From Actinomycetota bacterium (GTDB taxonomy: Bacteria > Actinomycetota > Acidimicrobiia > Actinomarinales > Actinomarinaceae), in NCBI GenBank assembly GCA_014384285.1, contig JACNGE010000014.1:1-64000 (forward strand): 64,000 nt of DNA, in the 5' to 3' direction. The notes beneath the pieces were generated by a model. The model saw only the letters and a program-made list of their open reading frames with translations, did no database searches and was not told the DNA's origin. Below, piece after piece: positions 50,534 to 60,413 of this stretch (position 1 is its first letter; every line of letters begins with the position of its first letter). Position numbers and translations under genes: made by a program.

Positions 50534-52685
50534 TCAGAAAAATACGAAACAAGTAAATGACTATGTTCTTCTTTTTTCTGCAGGTGCAGCAGTCGGAACT
50601 TTATTTTTATGGGCGGCAAGCTACATTTTTCCAGAAGGAGATATCGTAGAAGGAAGAAGGGTATTTGAGAATATTCCAAAGTACTTACAATATGCTTTTT
50701 ACCTTCTGAGCGCATCTTCAGTATTCATAAGTGGATATCTATTTTCATTGAGAGCTAAAAACTGGGCTAGAGGCACAACTGAAAAAAGGAAAACTTCTTT
50801 AAGCTCAAAAATTAAAAGCTTTTTTGATGGAATTCTCATGAGGACAGTATTGAGGTTCCGAGCAGCAGGTTTAATGCATTCACTTATTTATGTAGGTTTC
50901 CTAGGTTTATTCGCAGGAACTATAACACTAGAGATCCATCATTTAATGCCACCTTCACTAAAGTTTCTTCAAGGTACAACATACTTTGTTTATTCATTTT
51001 CACTCGAAATAGCATCCTTAGTTTATTTAACCGGCATTGCCTGGGCTTTCTATAGAAGGCTCTTTGGTACAGAGTACAGAATAAAGGTCAAAACAAAGAT
51101 GGATGATTATTTAACGCTAGGCCTCCTTGCGTTTATGGGTATATCTGGCCTTACAACTGAGGCAGGCAGAATAATTGTCGAGGGTTTTCCTGAATATGAA
51201 AAATGGAGTTTCGTGGGTTATTTTCTTGCTGATATTCTTCCAATAGAAAATGGAGTTCTATTTCACAGGACATCGTGGATACTTCATGTAGTTTCTTTTT
51301 TTGTTTTTTTAATATCCCTTCCACAGTCAAAACTAAGACACATCATCACTTCACCCGTAAATATGTTTCTTAGTCCCAAAGATAGGCCTAAAGGAGCTAT
51401 GAAAGATATTGGAAATCTCCTAGAAGCTGAAGATATAGATACTGTAGGAGTAGAAGTAGTTGAAAATTTTTCTTGGAAGCAACTCGTTGACTTAGATGCA
51501 TGCACAGTATGTGGCAGGTGTACATCTGTTTGCCCTGCAAATTTAACGGGAAAGCCACTAGATCCTCGTGAAATTATTCTTAAGGTCGGTCAAGTTATGT
51601 CTGAATCTGGTTCTCCACCAGTACCTGCTACGGTATCTACACCAGTTGATTTGCAAGTAAAAACAGCAAATGTATTCGAAAGAATCACACCAGAAGAACT
51701 CTGGGCTTGTACTTCCTGTAGGGCATGTGACGAAATTTGCCCAGTCAATATTGAAATTTTAGACAAGATACTTGATATGAGGAGACATCTTGCATTAATG
51801 GCTTCTGATTTTCCATCTGAATTAGGAAAAGCTTATGTTGCTATGGAAAATTCATCCAATCCATGGGGAGCTTCACAAAATGATAGATTGAAGTGGTCTG
51901 AAGAACTAGATTTCGATATTCCCATATTAGAAGATCAAAACAAAGAAGAAGTTGAATACTTATACTGGGTTGGTTGTGCGGGAGCATTTGATGATAGAAA
52001 CATTCCAGTAACCAGAGCTGTAGCTACTTTATTGAAGCGTGCTGGTGTGTCGTATGCAGTACTTGGACCCAAAGAAGTTTGTACAGGTGACTCAGCTAGA
52101 AGAACTGGAAATGAATTCGTATTCCAACAACTAGCCATTCAAAATATCGAAAATATGAATAATCTAAATGTAAAAAAAGTTATCACCCAATGTCCTCATT
52201 GTTTTAACACCATAGCTAACGAATATCCTCAGCTTGGAGGTAATTTTGAGGTAATACACCATAGCCAATTATTAACTGAATTAGTTCAATCAGGAAAAAT
52301 TGAAGTCGGTACCAGCGACAACCCTTATGTAATAACCTATCACGACTCTTGTTATCTAGGTAGACACAATGATGTATACACTGCACCAAGAGAAATTCTT
52401 GGATCAATAGGAGGTATAGAAGTTCGTGAAATGAAGCGCCAGGGGACTAATAGCTTTTGTTGCGGTGCTGGCGGTGGAAGAATGTGGATGGAAGAGTCCA
52501 CTGGAAAAAAAGTAAATATTGAGCGCTCAGAAGAAGCAATTGAAACAGGTGCCGACGAAGTAGCTGTAGCATGTCCATTTTGCTACATCATGATGGATGA
52601 TGGAATAAAAGAGCTTGGAAAAGGTGAGACAGTAAAAGTAAGGGACGTATCTTTAATCCTCTTGGATAATCTTAAAAAAGATTAA
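50526..52685 (+). CDS. Iron-sulfur oxidoreductase: membrane cytochrome-like N-terminus, two 4Fe-4S motifs, two CCG-type domains
   Basis: CTVCGRCTSVCPA, CTSCRACDEICPV, CPHCFNTIANEYP, CCGAGGGRMWMEE. Confidence 0.88.
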   Translation: MNSQKNTKQVNDYVLLFSAGAAVGTLFLWAASYIFPEGDIVEGRRVFENIPKYLQYAFYLLSASSVFISGYLFSLRAKNWARGTTEKRKTSLSSKIKSFFDGILMRTVLRFRAAGLMHSLIYVGFLGLFAGTITLEIHHLMPPSLKFLQGTTYFVYSFSLEIASLVYLTGIAWAFYRRLFGTEYRIKVKTKMDDYLTLGLLAFMGISGLTTEAGRIIVEGFPEYEKWSFVGYFLADILPIENGVLFHRTSWILHVVSFFVFLISLPQSKLRHIITSPVNMFLSPKDRPKGAMKDIGNLLEAEDIDTVGVEVVENFSWKQLVDLDACTVCGRCTSVCPANLTGKPLDPREIILKVGQVMSESGSPPVPATVSTPVDLQVKTANVFERITPEELWACTSCRACDEICPVNIEILDKILDMRRHLALMASDFPSELGKAYVAMENSSNPWGASQNDRLKWSEELDFDIPILEDQNKEEVEYLYWVGCAGAFDDRNIPVTRAVATLLKRAGVSYAVLGPKEVCTGDSARRTGNEFVFQQLAIQNIENMNNLNVKKVITQCPHCFNTIANEYPQLGGNFEVIHHSQLLTELVQSGKIEVGTSDNPYVITYHDSCYLGRHNDVYTAPREILGSIGGIEVREMKRQGTNSFCCGAGGGRMWMEESTGKKVNIERSEEAIETGADEVAVACPFCYIMMDDGIKELGKGETVKVRDVSLILLDNLKKD

Positions 52686-52999
52686 GACTTCTCCCCCAAA
52701 AAAAATTTAGCAATATCCCCATTTGATTTGCTTATACTATAAACAACATAAACAGCAGTTGTTAAATTGCCTAATAAGATTAATCCAATAACCCATAAAA
52801 AAGTTTTCAAGGGAGGTTCTTTATAAGCAATCCATAGTCCAAATAAAGTGAACCCTGCATAGAGGTCAACTAAGGAAACAATTCCCCAAGGTAGCTGTGG
52901 AATAGGAGAATCAAAAATTGATACTTGACTTTGTGCCCATAATATTACTACTGTCATTGCTGCGACGATACAATATGAAATTAACTTTGCTATAGTCAT
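52682..52999 (-). CDS. Hypothetical membrane protein
   Basis: 105-aa ORF with three hydrophobic segments. Confidence 0.6.
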   Translation of the reverse strand: MTIAKLISYCIVAAMTVVILWAQSQVSIFDSPIPQLPWGIVSLVDLYAGFTLFGLWIAYKEPPLKTFLWVIGLILLGNLTTAVYVVYSISKSNGDIAKFFLGEKS

Positions 53000-53029
53000 A
53001 CATTAGATTCTAAGGTATAAATAAATAAA

Positions 53030-53638
53030 ATGAAAAACAATACAATTTTTTATAGAGTTCTCCAACTTGATAAGAACGTTTATGGAGAATTAGTTATGGA
53101 GCAATCTTCATTACAAAAAGGATTAGCTATTTGGCTATCCGGATCAATCATTAGTACATTAGCTGTAACAACTTTTCTTAAAAATTTAGTAATTTATGTA
53201 AAAGAAGTCATTTCACAATCGAGCTCAGATCTTCCTCAAGAAGCCATTTTAGATTTTCAGACTTTAATAATTGAAATAGAAGAAGGTTTTGAAGCCATAA
53301 GCAATGTCACAACTTTAATTACAAGTCAACTTTTTGGATTTATAAACGTAGTAGTTTCTATAATAATAATTTTTGCTGTATTGAAATATTTTTTCAGAAG
53401 AGACCCAAACATAATTTTTATAGGAGTTATTTATGGATTTTCCTCAATTCCCGTACTTTTAAATGCGCCAATTCTATTTTTTAACTCCTTAACATTACAA
53501 GGTATGGTTCTAGTAGCAACCAGTATATTTTCGCTTGTTTGCTTAGGGTCCGGCCTAAAGCAGGTCTACATGCTTAGAAATATTGAAGTCATTCTATTAA
53601 TTCTTTTTTCTGGTTTTTCAAGTTTGGTGGCAATTTGA
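53030..53638 (+). CDS. Hypothetical membrane protein, Yip1-like architecture
   Basis: Multiple TM segments. Confidence 0.55.
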   Translation: MKNNTIFYRVLQLDKNVYGELVMEQSSLQKGLAIWLSGSIISTLAVTTFLKNLVIYVKEVISQSSSDLPQEAILDFQTLIIEIEEGFEAISNVTTLITSQLFGFINVVVSIIIIFAVLKYFFRRDPNIIFIGVIYGFSSIPVLLNAPILFFNSLTLQGMVLVATSIFSLVCLGSGLKQVYMLRNIEVILLILFSGFSSLVAI

Positions 53639-54231
53639 ATGCAGCAATAATTTTGGCAGCAGGTGAATCTCTTAGGATGGGGTTCCCCAAACAACTTGCA
53701 GAATATAAAGGCTCCACAATTCTAGAGACAACAATTGAAACAGTATCTAAATATTTTGAAGAAACAGTGGTAGTTCTTGGATTTGAGAATGAAACAATTA
53801 CAGATAAGGTTGACTTTAAATCGGCAGCAATACTTATTAATGAAAATTGGCAGGAAGGAATAATTTCTTCGATACGAACCGGATTACATCACCTAAATCA
53901 AAATAAAAATTATGACAATGTCTTTATCTTTCTTGGTGACCAACCCTCTATTGATAGCAAGGTAATAGAAAAACTACTTGTAACAAAACATGATTTTGAT
54001 GAGGTTATGATTCCAAAATATAGATATAAATATGGATATCCAGTAGTAGTACCTAAATATTTCTGGAATAAACTTGAGTTAATTACACAAGATAATACTT
54101 CTGATGAAATTGATTCAGTATTTGGAGAATTTGATCTCATTAATTTTTTTGAATCTTCAGAATTTAAAACTAAAAGTATAAATTTTAACTTTTTAAGACC
54201 TACAGATTTTGATGAACAAAAAGATTTTTAG
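53635..54231 (+). CDS. MobA/MocA-like nucleotidyltransferase
   Basis: IILAAGESLRMGFPKQLAEYKG, GIISSIRTGL, FIFLGDQPSI. Confidence 0.82.
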   Translation: MNAAIILAAGESLRMGFPKQLAEYKGSTILETTIETVSKYFEETVVVLGFENETITDKVDFKSAAILINENWQEGIISSIRTGLHHLNQNKNYDNVFIFLGDQPSIDSKVIEKLLVTKHDFDEVMIPKYRYKYGYPVVVPKYFWNKLELITQDNTSDEIDSVFGEFDLINFFESSEFKTKSINFNFLRPTDFDEQKDF

Positions 54232-54258
54232 AGTGGGAAAAACTCTCTTATTTTTTTA
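54230..54258 (+). terminator. Probable rho-independent terminator
   Basis: AGAGT-GGGAAAA-ACTCT followed by CTTATTTTTTTA. Confidence 0.5.
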
Positions 54259-54292
54259 TTAAATTATTTTGTTTTTTTTGTAAAATCTAATA

Positions 54293-54697
54293 ATGACTTC
54301 AATTGATTCTATAAACGGTATGACCCATACCGAAGCAACTAAGCTAAGAAGAGCAAGGGTGAGAACTACAGTAACTTTTCTTCAAATCGCATCAACAAGA
54401 TCAGGTAGAGCTCTCCTCACGAAGGAAACGGGTATAACCTCTCCTAAACTTCTACACTGGGCCAAGAGAGCAGAGCTAATGAAGATAAAAAACTTGGGAA
54501 GAGATTATGCGGATCTTTTAGAAGCTTCAGGTATTGAAAGCATTGCAGAATTAAAAAGAAGGAATCCGGAGTCTTTACATGAAACTATGGAACTAATTAA
54601 TAAAAAGAAAAAAATTGTAGACAGAATGCCTTCAGTAAAACGTGTTTCAAAATGGATTGACGAATCAAAAGATATAAAAATTACAGTATCTTCTTAG
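54293..54697 (+). CDS. DUF4332-like helix-hairpin-helix protein
   Basis: LLHWAKRAELMKIKNLGRDYADLLEASGIESIAELKRRNPESLHETM. Confidence 0.7.
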   Translation: MTSIDSINGMTHTEATKLRRARVRTTVTFLQIASTRSGRALLTKETGITSPKLLHWAKRAELMKIKNLGRDYADLLEASGIESIAELKRRNPESLHETMELINKKKKIVDRMPSVKRVSKWIDESKDIKITVSS

Positions 54698-54722
54698 TTA
54701 ATCATCAATCTATTATTGTATT

Positions 54723-56432
54723 GTGAATACAAAAAAGATTAGATTAACAGCTGCACAACTATCATTTTCAGTTGGCGCGATCCAAGAAAATAAATCTAAA
54801 ATAATTGACACCCTAGAACAATCTGAGAAAATACAATCAGATATTGTTATATTTCCAGAACTTTCTATAACTGGATATCCTCCAGAAGATTTACTTTTAA
54901 GAGAAAGCTTTATTGGAAAAAACTTTGCCGTTCTTGAAGAAATAGCTGAATACTCTGGCTCAAGCAGTGCAATAGTTGGTTTTGTAGATAGAAGCCTCAA
55001 TGAAGATTCAACTGATAATTATGATAGAAAAATTTCAAATGCGGCAGCTATAGTTCAAAATGGAGATGTAAAAGGCATATATCATAAATGCTTTCTTCCA
55101 AATTATTCAGTTTTTGATGAAGCTAGATATTTTGCTAAAGGAAGTAGCCCAGCAGATCTATTTTGGTATGAGGATGTAGCTATAGGTATCAATATTTGTG
55201 AAGACATTTGGATAGACAATGGCCCTGCAGAGATGCAGGTTCAAGCAGGAGCCTCGATTATTGTTAATATAAACGCGTCTCCTTTTGACATTAATAAAAC
55301 TAACTCACGACGAAATAAAGTGATGGAGAAAGCCAAAAAATTAAATGTTCCAATAATATATCTGAATATGGTAGGTGGACAAGATGAACTAGTTTTTGAT
55401 GGAGGATCTTTTGTTGTTGATTCAGCTGGAGAAATTTTATATCAAGCAAAACAATTCCAAGAAGAAATATTTTCTTTAGACTTAGAAGTTCAAATAAAAG
55501 ATATAATTTCTGATTCAAAACTCACACTAAATATTAAGAAGCAAGATCTCCCAATTCTAAAACCTCAGGATACCTTTAGTGAGCTTGAGTCTATGTACGA
55601 GGCTCTTAAATTAGGAGTTTCAGACTATGTAAGAAAAAATAATTTTCAAAAAGTTCTTGTGGGGTTATCTGGTGGAATTGATTCAGCCTTAACTGCAACA
55701 ATTGCTGTAGATGCTCTTAGTTCAGATAACGTAATTGGGATTGCAATGCCTTCCAAATATAATCCGGATAGTTCATTAGAGGATGCCAAAAATTTAGCTC
55801 AAAATTTAGGTATAGAATTTAAGGTTATTGAAATAGAAGAAACTGTAGAAAAATTAAGAACCCTACTAAAGGAAAGTTTACAAGAACCTCTTTCCGGAGT
55901 TACAGATGAGAACATACAATCGAGGATAAGAGGAAATATTATTATGGGGCTCTCGAATCAGTTGGGAGCAATGGTCTTATCTACAGGTAATAAATCAGAA
56001 ATGGCTGTCGGCTATTCGACGCTTTACGGAGATCTTGCAGGTGGGTTTGCTCTACTGAAAGACGTATACAAGACAGAAGTTTATAAACTTGCAGAGTTCA
56101 GAAATAATAAATCAGAGGTAATCCCTTTAAATTCAATAACCAAGGAACCTAGTGCCGAGTTAAGAGATGATCAGTTTGATTCAGACTCCCTTCCAGATTA
56201 TGAACTACTTGATAAGATTTTAAAAATGTATATTGAATCTGATTTTTCCTCAGAAAAAATTATCGCCTCCGGTATTGAAAACAATATTGTTTATGACGTA
56301 TTAGAAAAGGTAGATAAAAATGAATACAAACGGAAACAGGTTGCCCCTGGGGTAAAATTAACGGAAAGAGCATTTGGTAAAGATAGAAGAATGCCAATAA
56401 CAAATACTTACATAAGAGAAAGATATTTATAA
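54723..56432 (+). CDS. nadE: Glutamine-dependent NAD+ synthetase (GTG start)
   Basis: Nitrilase-like N-terminal domain (INICEDIW), VGLSGGIDSALTATIAVDAL, STGNKSEMAVGYSTLYGD. Confidence 0.95.
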   Translation: MNTKKIRLTAAQLSFSVGAIQENKSKIIDTLEQSEKIQSDIVIFPELSITGYPPEDLLLRESFIGKNFAVLEEIAEYSGSSSAIVGFVDRSLNEDSTDNYDRKISNAAAIVQNGDVKGIYHKCFLPNYSVFDEARYFAKGSSPADLFWYEDVAIGINICEDIWIDNGPAEMQVQAGASIIVNINASPFDINKTNSRRNKVMEKAKKLNVPIIYLNMVGGQDELVFDGGSFVVDSAGEILYQAKQFQEEIFSLDLEVQIKDIISDSKLTLNIKKQDLPILKPQDTFSELESMYEALKLGVSDYVRKNNFQKVLVGLSGGIDSALTATIAVDALSSDNVIGIAMPSKYNPDSSLEDAKNLAQNLGIEFKVIEIEETVEKLRTLLKESLQEPLSGVTDENIQSRIRGNIIMGLSNQLGAMVLSTGNKSEMAVGYSTLYGDLAGGFALLKDVYKTEVYKLAEFRNNKSEVIPLNSITKEPSAELRDDQFDSDSLPDYELLDKILKMYIESDFSSEKIIASGIENNIVYDVLEKVDKNEYKRKQVAPGVKLTERAFGKDRRMPITNTYIRERYL

Positions 56433-56433
56433 C

Positions 56434-57264
56434 GTGCACCTGATTAATGGAGTCGAAGTAAGTGAAGAGAACTTTGTTACACCTATTCAAAACTTATCAG
56501 TCTGGAGGGGTGATGGAATTTTTGAAGCGATCAGAATTCATGACGGTTTTTTATTTGCACTCGAAAGACATCTTCAAAGATTGAAACAATCAGCACATAA
56601 GATGCTGTTTGAAAATGTTGATTTTGAAAAAATAAAAAAAGATTTAGTTCTAGTGGCATCGCAATACAAGGATGGCTATGTGCGAGTTATAATTGGTAGA
56701 TCAAATTCAATAAATGACTACGACGTTTATGTTTTCCATCAGGAACCAGTATTAATTCCTGATCACTATTCTTTACAATCACAATCTAGCCCATGGCACC
56801 CCGGAGGCGATTTCTCACTGGAAGAAAATCAAGTGATAGGAAATAAGTCAACATCTTATGCACAAAATATTACTCAAACAAGAATTGCTGAAAAAAAAGG
56901 ATACTCCGATGCCTTACTTTTAAATAGAGAAAAAATTGTATTAGAAGGACCAACATTTTCAGTCGGTTGGATTAAAGGTGATGTTGTCTATGTTCCTGAT
57001 TTGGAACTTGGAATACTAGATTCAATAACTAGACAATATATTCTTCTTTTTGGAAGGAACAATCAAATTAAAGTTAGAGAAAGTCGTACAACTATAGAGG
57101 AACTATATGATGTGGATACCGTCTTCGCCCTTTCTACAGCAAAACATGGAAAATTTGTTTCTAAAATTGATAACACAACATACACCCAAAGTCCTGTTCT
57201 TGAGACAATCCAAGACTGTTTTACAAAACAAATAAAAGCTGAAAAGTCGACTTACTTAAAATAG
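56434..57264 (+). CDS. Class IV (branched-chain/ADC lyase-like) aminotransferase
   Basis: GDGIFEAIRIHDGFLFALERHLQRL, YAQNITQTRIAEKKGYSDALLLN. Confidence 0.82.
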   Translation: MHLINGVEVSEENFVTPIQNLSVWRGDGIFEAIRIHDGFLFALERHLQRLKQSAHKMLFENVDFEKIKKDLVLVASQYKDGYVRVIIGRSNSINDYDVYVFHQEPVLIPDHYSLQSQSSPWHPGGDFSLEENQVIGNKSTSYAQNITQTRIAEKKGYSDALLLNREKIVLEGPTFSVGWIKGDVVYVPDLELGILDSITRQYILLFGRNNQIKVRESRTTIEELYDVDTVFALSTAKHGKFVSKIDNTTYTQSPVLETIQDCFTKQIKAEKSTYLK

Positions 57265-57272
57265 GAGGTGAA

Positions 57273-58304
57273 ATGAGGTTAACACAATATTCTCACGGTT
57301 CTGGTTGAGCTTGTAAATTATCACCTAGTGAGCTTGCACAAGTATTGTCGCAATTTAAAAATCATAAAGCTCTAGCTGGAAGCGATGTTTCAGTTGGCTT
57401 GAATAATCCAGATGATGCCGGAGTAATTACTGCCAATGGAACCAATTTAATACAGTCAATTGACTTTTTTACTCCTATTCTTGATAACCCATACGACTGG
57501 GGTAGAGTAGCTGCTGCGAATGCTTTGTCTGACATCTATGCAATGGGGGGTGAGCCACTGTCAGCTTTACAATTAGTCTGTTGGCCGCGCGATCATATCA
57601 GTTTTGAAGTCCTTGGCGAAGTAATTAAAGGTGGATTAGATGTTATGGCAAAAGCAAATTGTTCTGTAATTGGTGGCCACAGTATTGATGACAATGAACC
57701 GAAGTACGGGTTTTCAGTGACAGGAGTAGCGACCAGAAATGTATTTTTGAATAACAGTATAAAAGATGGAGATAAACTTTTTTTATCAAAACCGTTAGGA
57801 ACTGGAGTTATATCTTCAGCTATTAAAAAAAATCAAGCTAATCCTGAAATAATAGAAGAGGCCACAAAGGTAATGGTAGGCTTGAATGATGCCGCATCTG
57901 AATTTGCTCACAAACATAATGCAAACGCAGTAACAGACATAACAGGCTTTGGACTTTTTGGTCATTTAAGTGAAATGCTAAAAAATACTAACTTAGGAGC
58001 AAATATTATTAGCAAAAACATTCCAGTTATTAATGGAGCACAAAAACTTATTGATGATGGACTCTTTTCATCCGGAAGTCAGAGAAATTTAGATTATGTT
58101 ATTGACTCAATCATGAACAATACAGAAAATTTGAACTTTATAAAACTTTGTTGTGATGCACAAACTAGTGGAGGTCTCCTTGTATCTGTACCTAAAGATG
58201 AACAAGTAGATATCGAATTAGTTAAAGAGACCATGGGAGTTGAGCTATGGGAAATAGGTCAAATTAATAGCGAATATATCGAAAAGATAAATATTATCTA
58301 TTAG
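57273..58304 (+). CDS. selD: Selenide, water dikinase; selenoprotein with Sec encoded by UGA at 57306-57308 (ORF track begins only at 57345)
   Basis: Strong RBS AGGAGGTGA; MRLTQYSHGSGUACKLSPSELAQVLSQF... then NPDDAGV, DFFTPILDNPYDWGRVAAANALSDIYAMGG, GHSIDDNEPKYG. Confidence 0.96.
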
Positions 58305-58306
58305 TA

Positions 58307-59227
58307 ATGATAAAAAAATTGACCAAATTATTTGCAATAGCAACTCTTGCGAAGAATTTAATTGGAACAAAATCAGATGAAACTGAGGGACTTACTCAGA
58401 TTCATCCATCTAAAATTCCAGGAAGAACAATCTTTATCAGAGAGAAAGAATACTTTATTCGTGAAGTACATATAGAGAACACTACGCCAATTGTTTTTCT
58501 TCATAGTTGGGGATCTGACTCTCTTGGTAGTTGGTTTAAGATTCTTCCATTTTATAAAAATAAAAATTCATTTATAACAATTGATATGAAAAATCATGGA
58601 AAATCAGATGCTAGCTGGAAAAGATGGGATGTAGATGAGAATGCAGATATTGTAATAAGTATTTTAGAACAACTAAGAATAACGAAGTGCAACATAGTTG
58701 GTTGGTCAATGGGAAGTGCAGTTGCGTTAAGTATCTCAAGAAAGAGAGAAGACTTGATAAACAAAATGGTTTTAATTACTCCTTTTAGTTGGCTTGGTGG
58801 AGCGGTTTATAAAGACAAACCTTTATTTAAGGCATTTATAGCCACAGTAAGAATCAGAGAAAGATTATTTCCCAATATGAATTCCAAATCAAAATACTCT
58901 CATCTTCGAAAAACTGGGGCATTAGAAAATGAATACACAGATTGGGCCTGGAACAATCTACACAAATCTAAAGATGACTTCATATACGAAGACGGAGGTA
59001 GATATGTTGTTCCATACGATGCAAGACCTTGGCTAAAAGAAATAAAAACTCAAACATTGGTTATTACAGGTGGAAAAGATAATCTAGTTCCTGAAGAGAC
59101 ATCTCAGGAAGTCATAAAAAATTTAGATAATGTTAAAGAGTTAATATTTGATAATGCTGCCCACTCTATTCCGTGGACCCATGACCAAGAGTTAATTGAT
59201 GAGTTAGAAATCTTTTTTCAAGAATGA
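58307..59227 (+). CDS. Alpha/beta hydrolase
   Basis: FLHSWGSDSLGSW, VGWSMGSAVALSI, ITGGKDNLVPEE. Confidence 0.85.
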   Translation: MIKKLTKLFAIATLAKNLIGTKSDETEGLTQIHPSKIPGRTIFIREKEYFIREVHIENTTPIVFLHSWGSDSLGSWFKILPFYKNKNSFITIDMKNHGKSDASWKRWDVDENADIVISILEQLRITKCNIVGWSMGSAVALSISRKREDLINKMVLITPFSWLGGAVYKDKPLFKAFIATVRIRERLFPNMNSKSKYSHLRKTGALENEYTDWAWNNLHKSKDDFIYEDGGRYVVPYDARPWLKEIKTQTLVITGGKDNLVPEETSQEVIKNLDNVKELIFDNAAHSIPWTHDQELIDELEIFFQE

Positions 59228-60363
59228 GAAATGTACTTTTTATAGCACCAACCACTTATAAACTTCCACTAGACAATAACATGACAAAAAAATTTGAGTA
59301 TTTGTCTCAAATTTGCAATTTGAATGTGGTTGCATTTGCAAATGAAAAAAAAGAATATAAACTTGGGAACACAAACCTCTACTTTTATAAAAAAACATCT
59401 AGTAGGTTTTACAACTACTTAAAAATAATAATCGTATCTTTATTTTCAATTTCAAAGATAATCAATAGAAACAGAATTGAAATCGTTTCATTTCAAGACC
59501 CAGTTTCAAGTTTTCTTTCAATGTTTATTATTAAGCTTCGACACAAGAAAGTAAAAGTAATAGTTGAAACCCACGGAGATTTTATTGAGACATTAAATTT
59601 AGAAAAAAATCTCATTTTTCCTAAATTCTACAAAAGTCTTTTTAAAAAACTCTCTACTTACACAATTCAAAAATCGGATATTATAAGAGCTGTATCATCT
59701 TCAACTGAAGACCAAGTTAGAAAAATAAGTAAAACAAAGGAAATAGTCAGGTTTCCAGCGTGGGTTGATTTTGATGATTTTAAGGATATTGAAATTGTTA
59801 GAAATAAAAAACAAATGTTTCAAATTTTGTTTATCGGGAGTGTCACAGACAGAAAAAAACCTCATTTAATAATTGAAGCTATGAGCCTTTTAAAAAAAGA
59901 AAATATAGAACTTTTAATTGTTGGACCAACGCCAAATTTAAAATACTTAGAGTCTTTAAAAAGTCTTATTGTTAAAAATGAACTCAAAGAGAAAGTTAAA
60001 TTTTTTGGTGAAGTAAATAGAGAAGAAGTAAAGTCTTTATATTCTAAAATTAACTTAATGATTCTTCCCTCTGTCTCGGAAGGTCTTGCAAGAGTTATAT
60101 TCGAGTCACAAGCAACAGCCTGCCCGGTCCTAGTAACTGATGCTCCAGGTATGGGGGACATTGTGATTGATGGTCAAACGGGATATGTGTTTGAAAGTAA
60201 TAATATTGTTAGTCTTTCAGAAAAGATAAATTATATAGAAGAAAATTACAATGAAGCCGTTCATGTTGGAAGAAATGCTAAAGAGTTTATATTAAATAAC
60301 TATTCTGCAGAAAATTTTAAATTCAGTTTCAAAAAAATTTTTGACACAGTTTATAGTAAATAA
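59224..60363 (+). CDS. Glycosyltransferase family 4-like (GT-B fold)
   Basis: FIGSVTDRKKPHLIIEAM, ILPSVSEGLARVIFESQATACPVLVTDAPGMGDIV. Confidence 0.85.
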   Translation: MRNVLFIAPTTYKLPLDNNMTKKFEYLSQICNLNVVAFANEKKEYKLGNTNLYFYKKTSSRFYNYLKIIIVSLFSISKIINRNRIEIVSFQDPVSSFLSMFIIKLRHKKVKVIVETHGDFIETLNLEKNLIFPKFYKSLFKKLSTYTIQKSDIIRAVSSSTEDQVRKISKTKEIVRFPAWVDFDDFKDIEIVRNKKQMFQILFIGSVTDRKKPHLIIEAMSLLKKENIELLIVGPTPNLKYLESLKSLIVKNELKEKVKFFGEVNREEVKSLYSKINLMILPSVSEGLARVIFESQATACPVLVTDAPGMGDIVIDGQTGYVFESNNIVSLSEKINYIEENYNEAVHVGRNAKEFILNNYSAENFKFSFKKIFDTVYSK

Positions 60364-60413
60364 ACTTAGGTTCTTTTTTAAAAATTGTCTAACCTTGTTG
60401 CTATTCTTGAATC

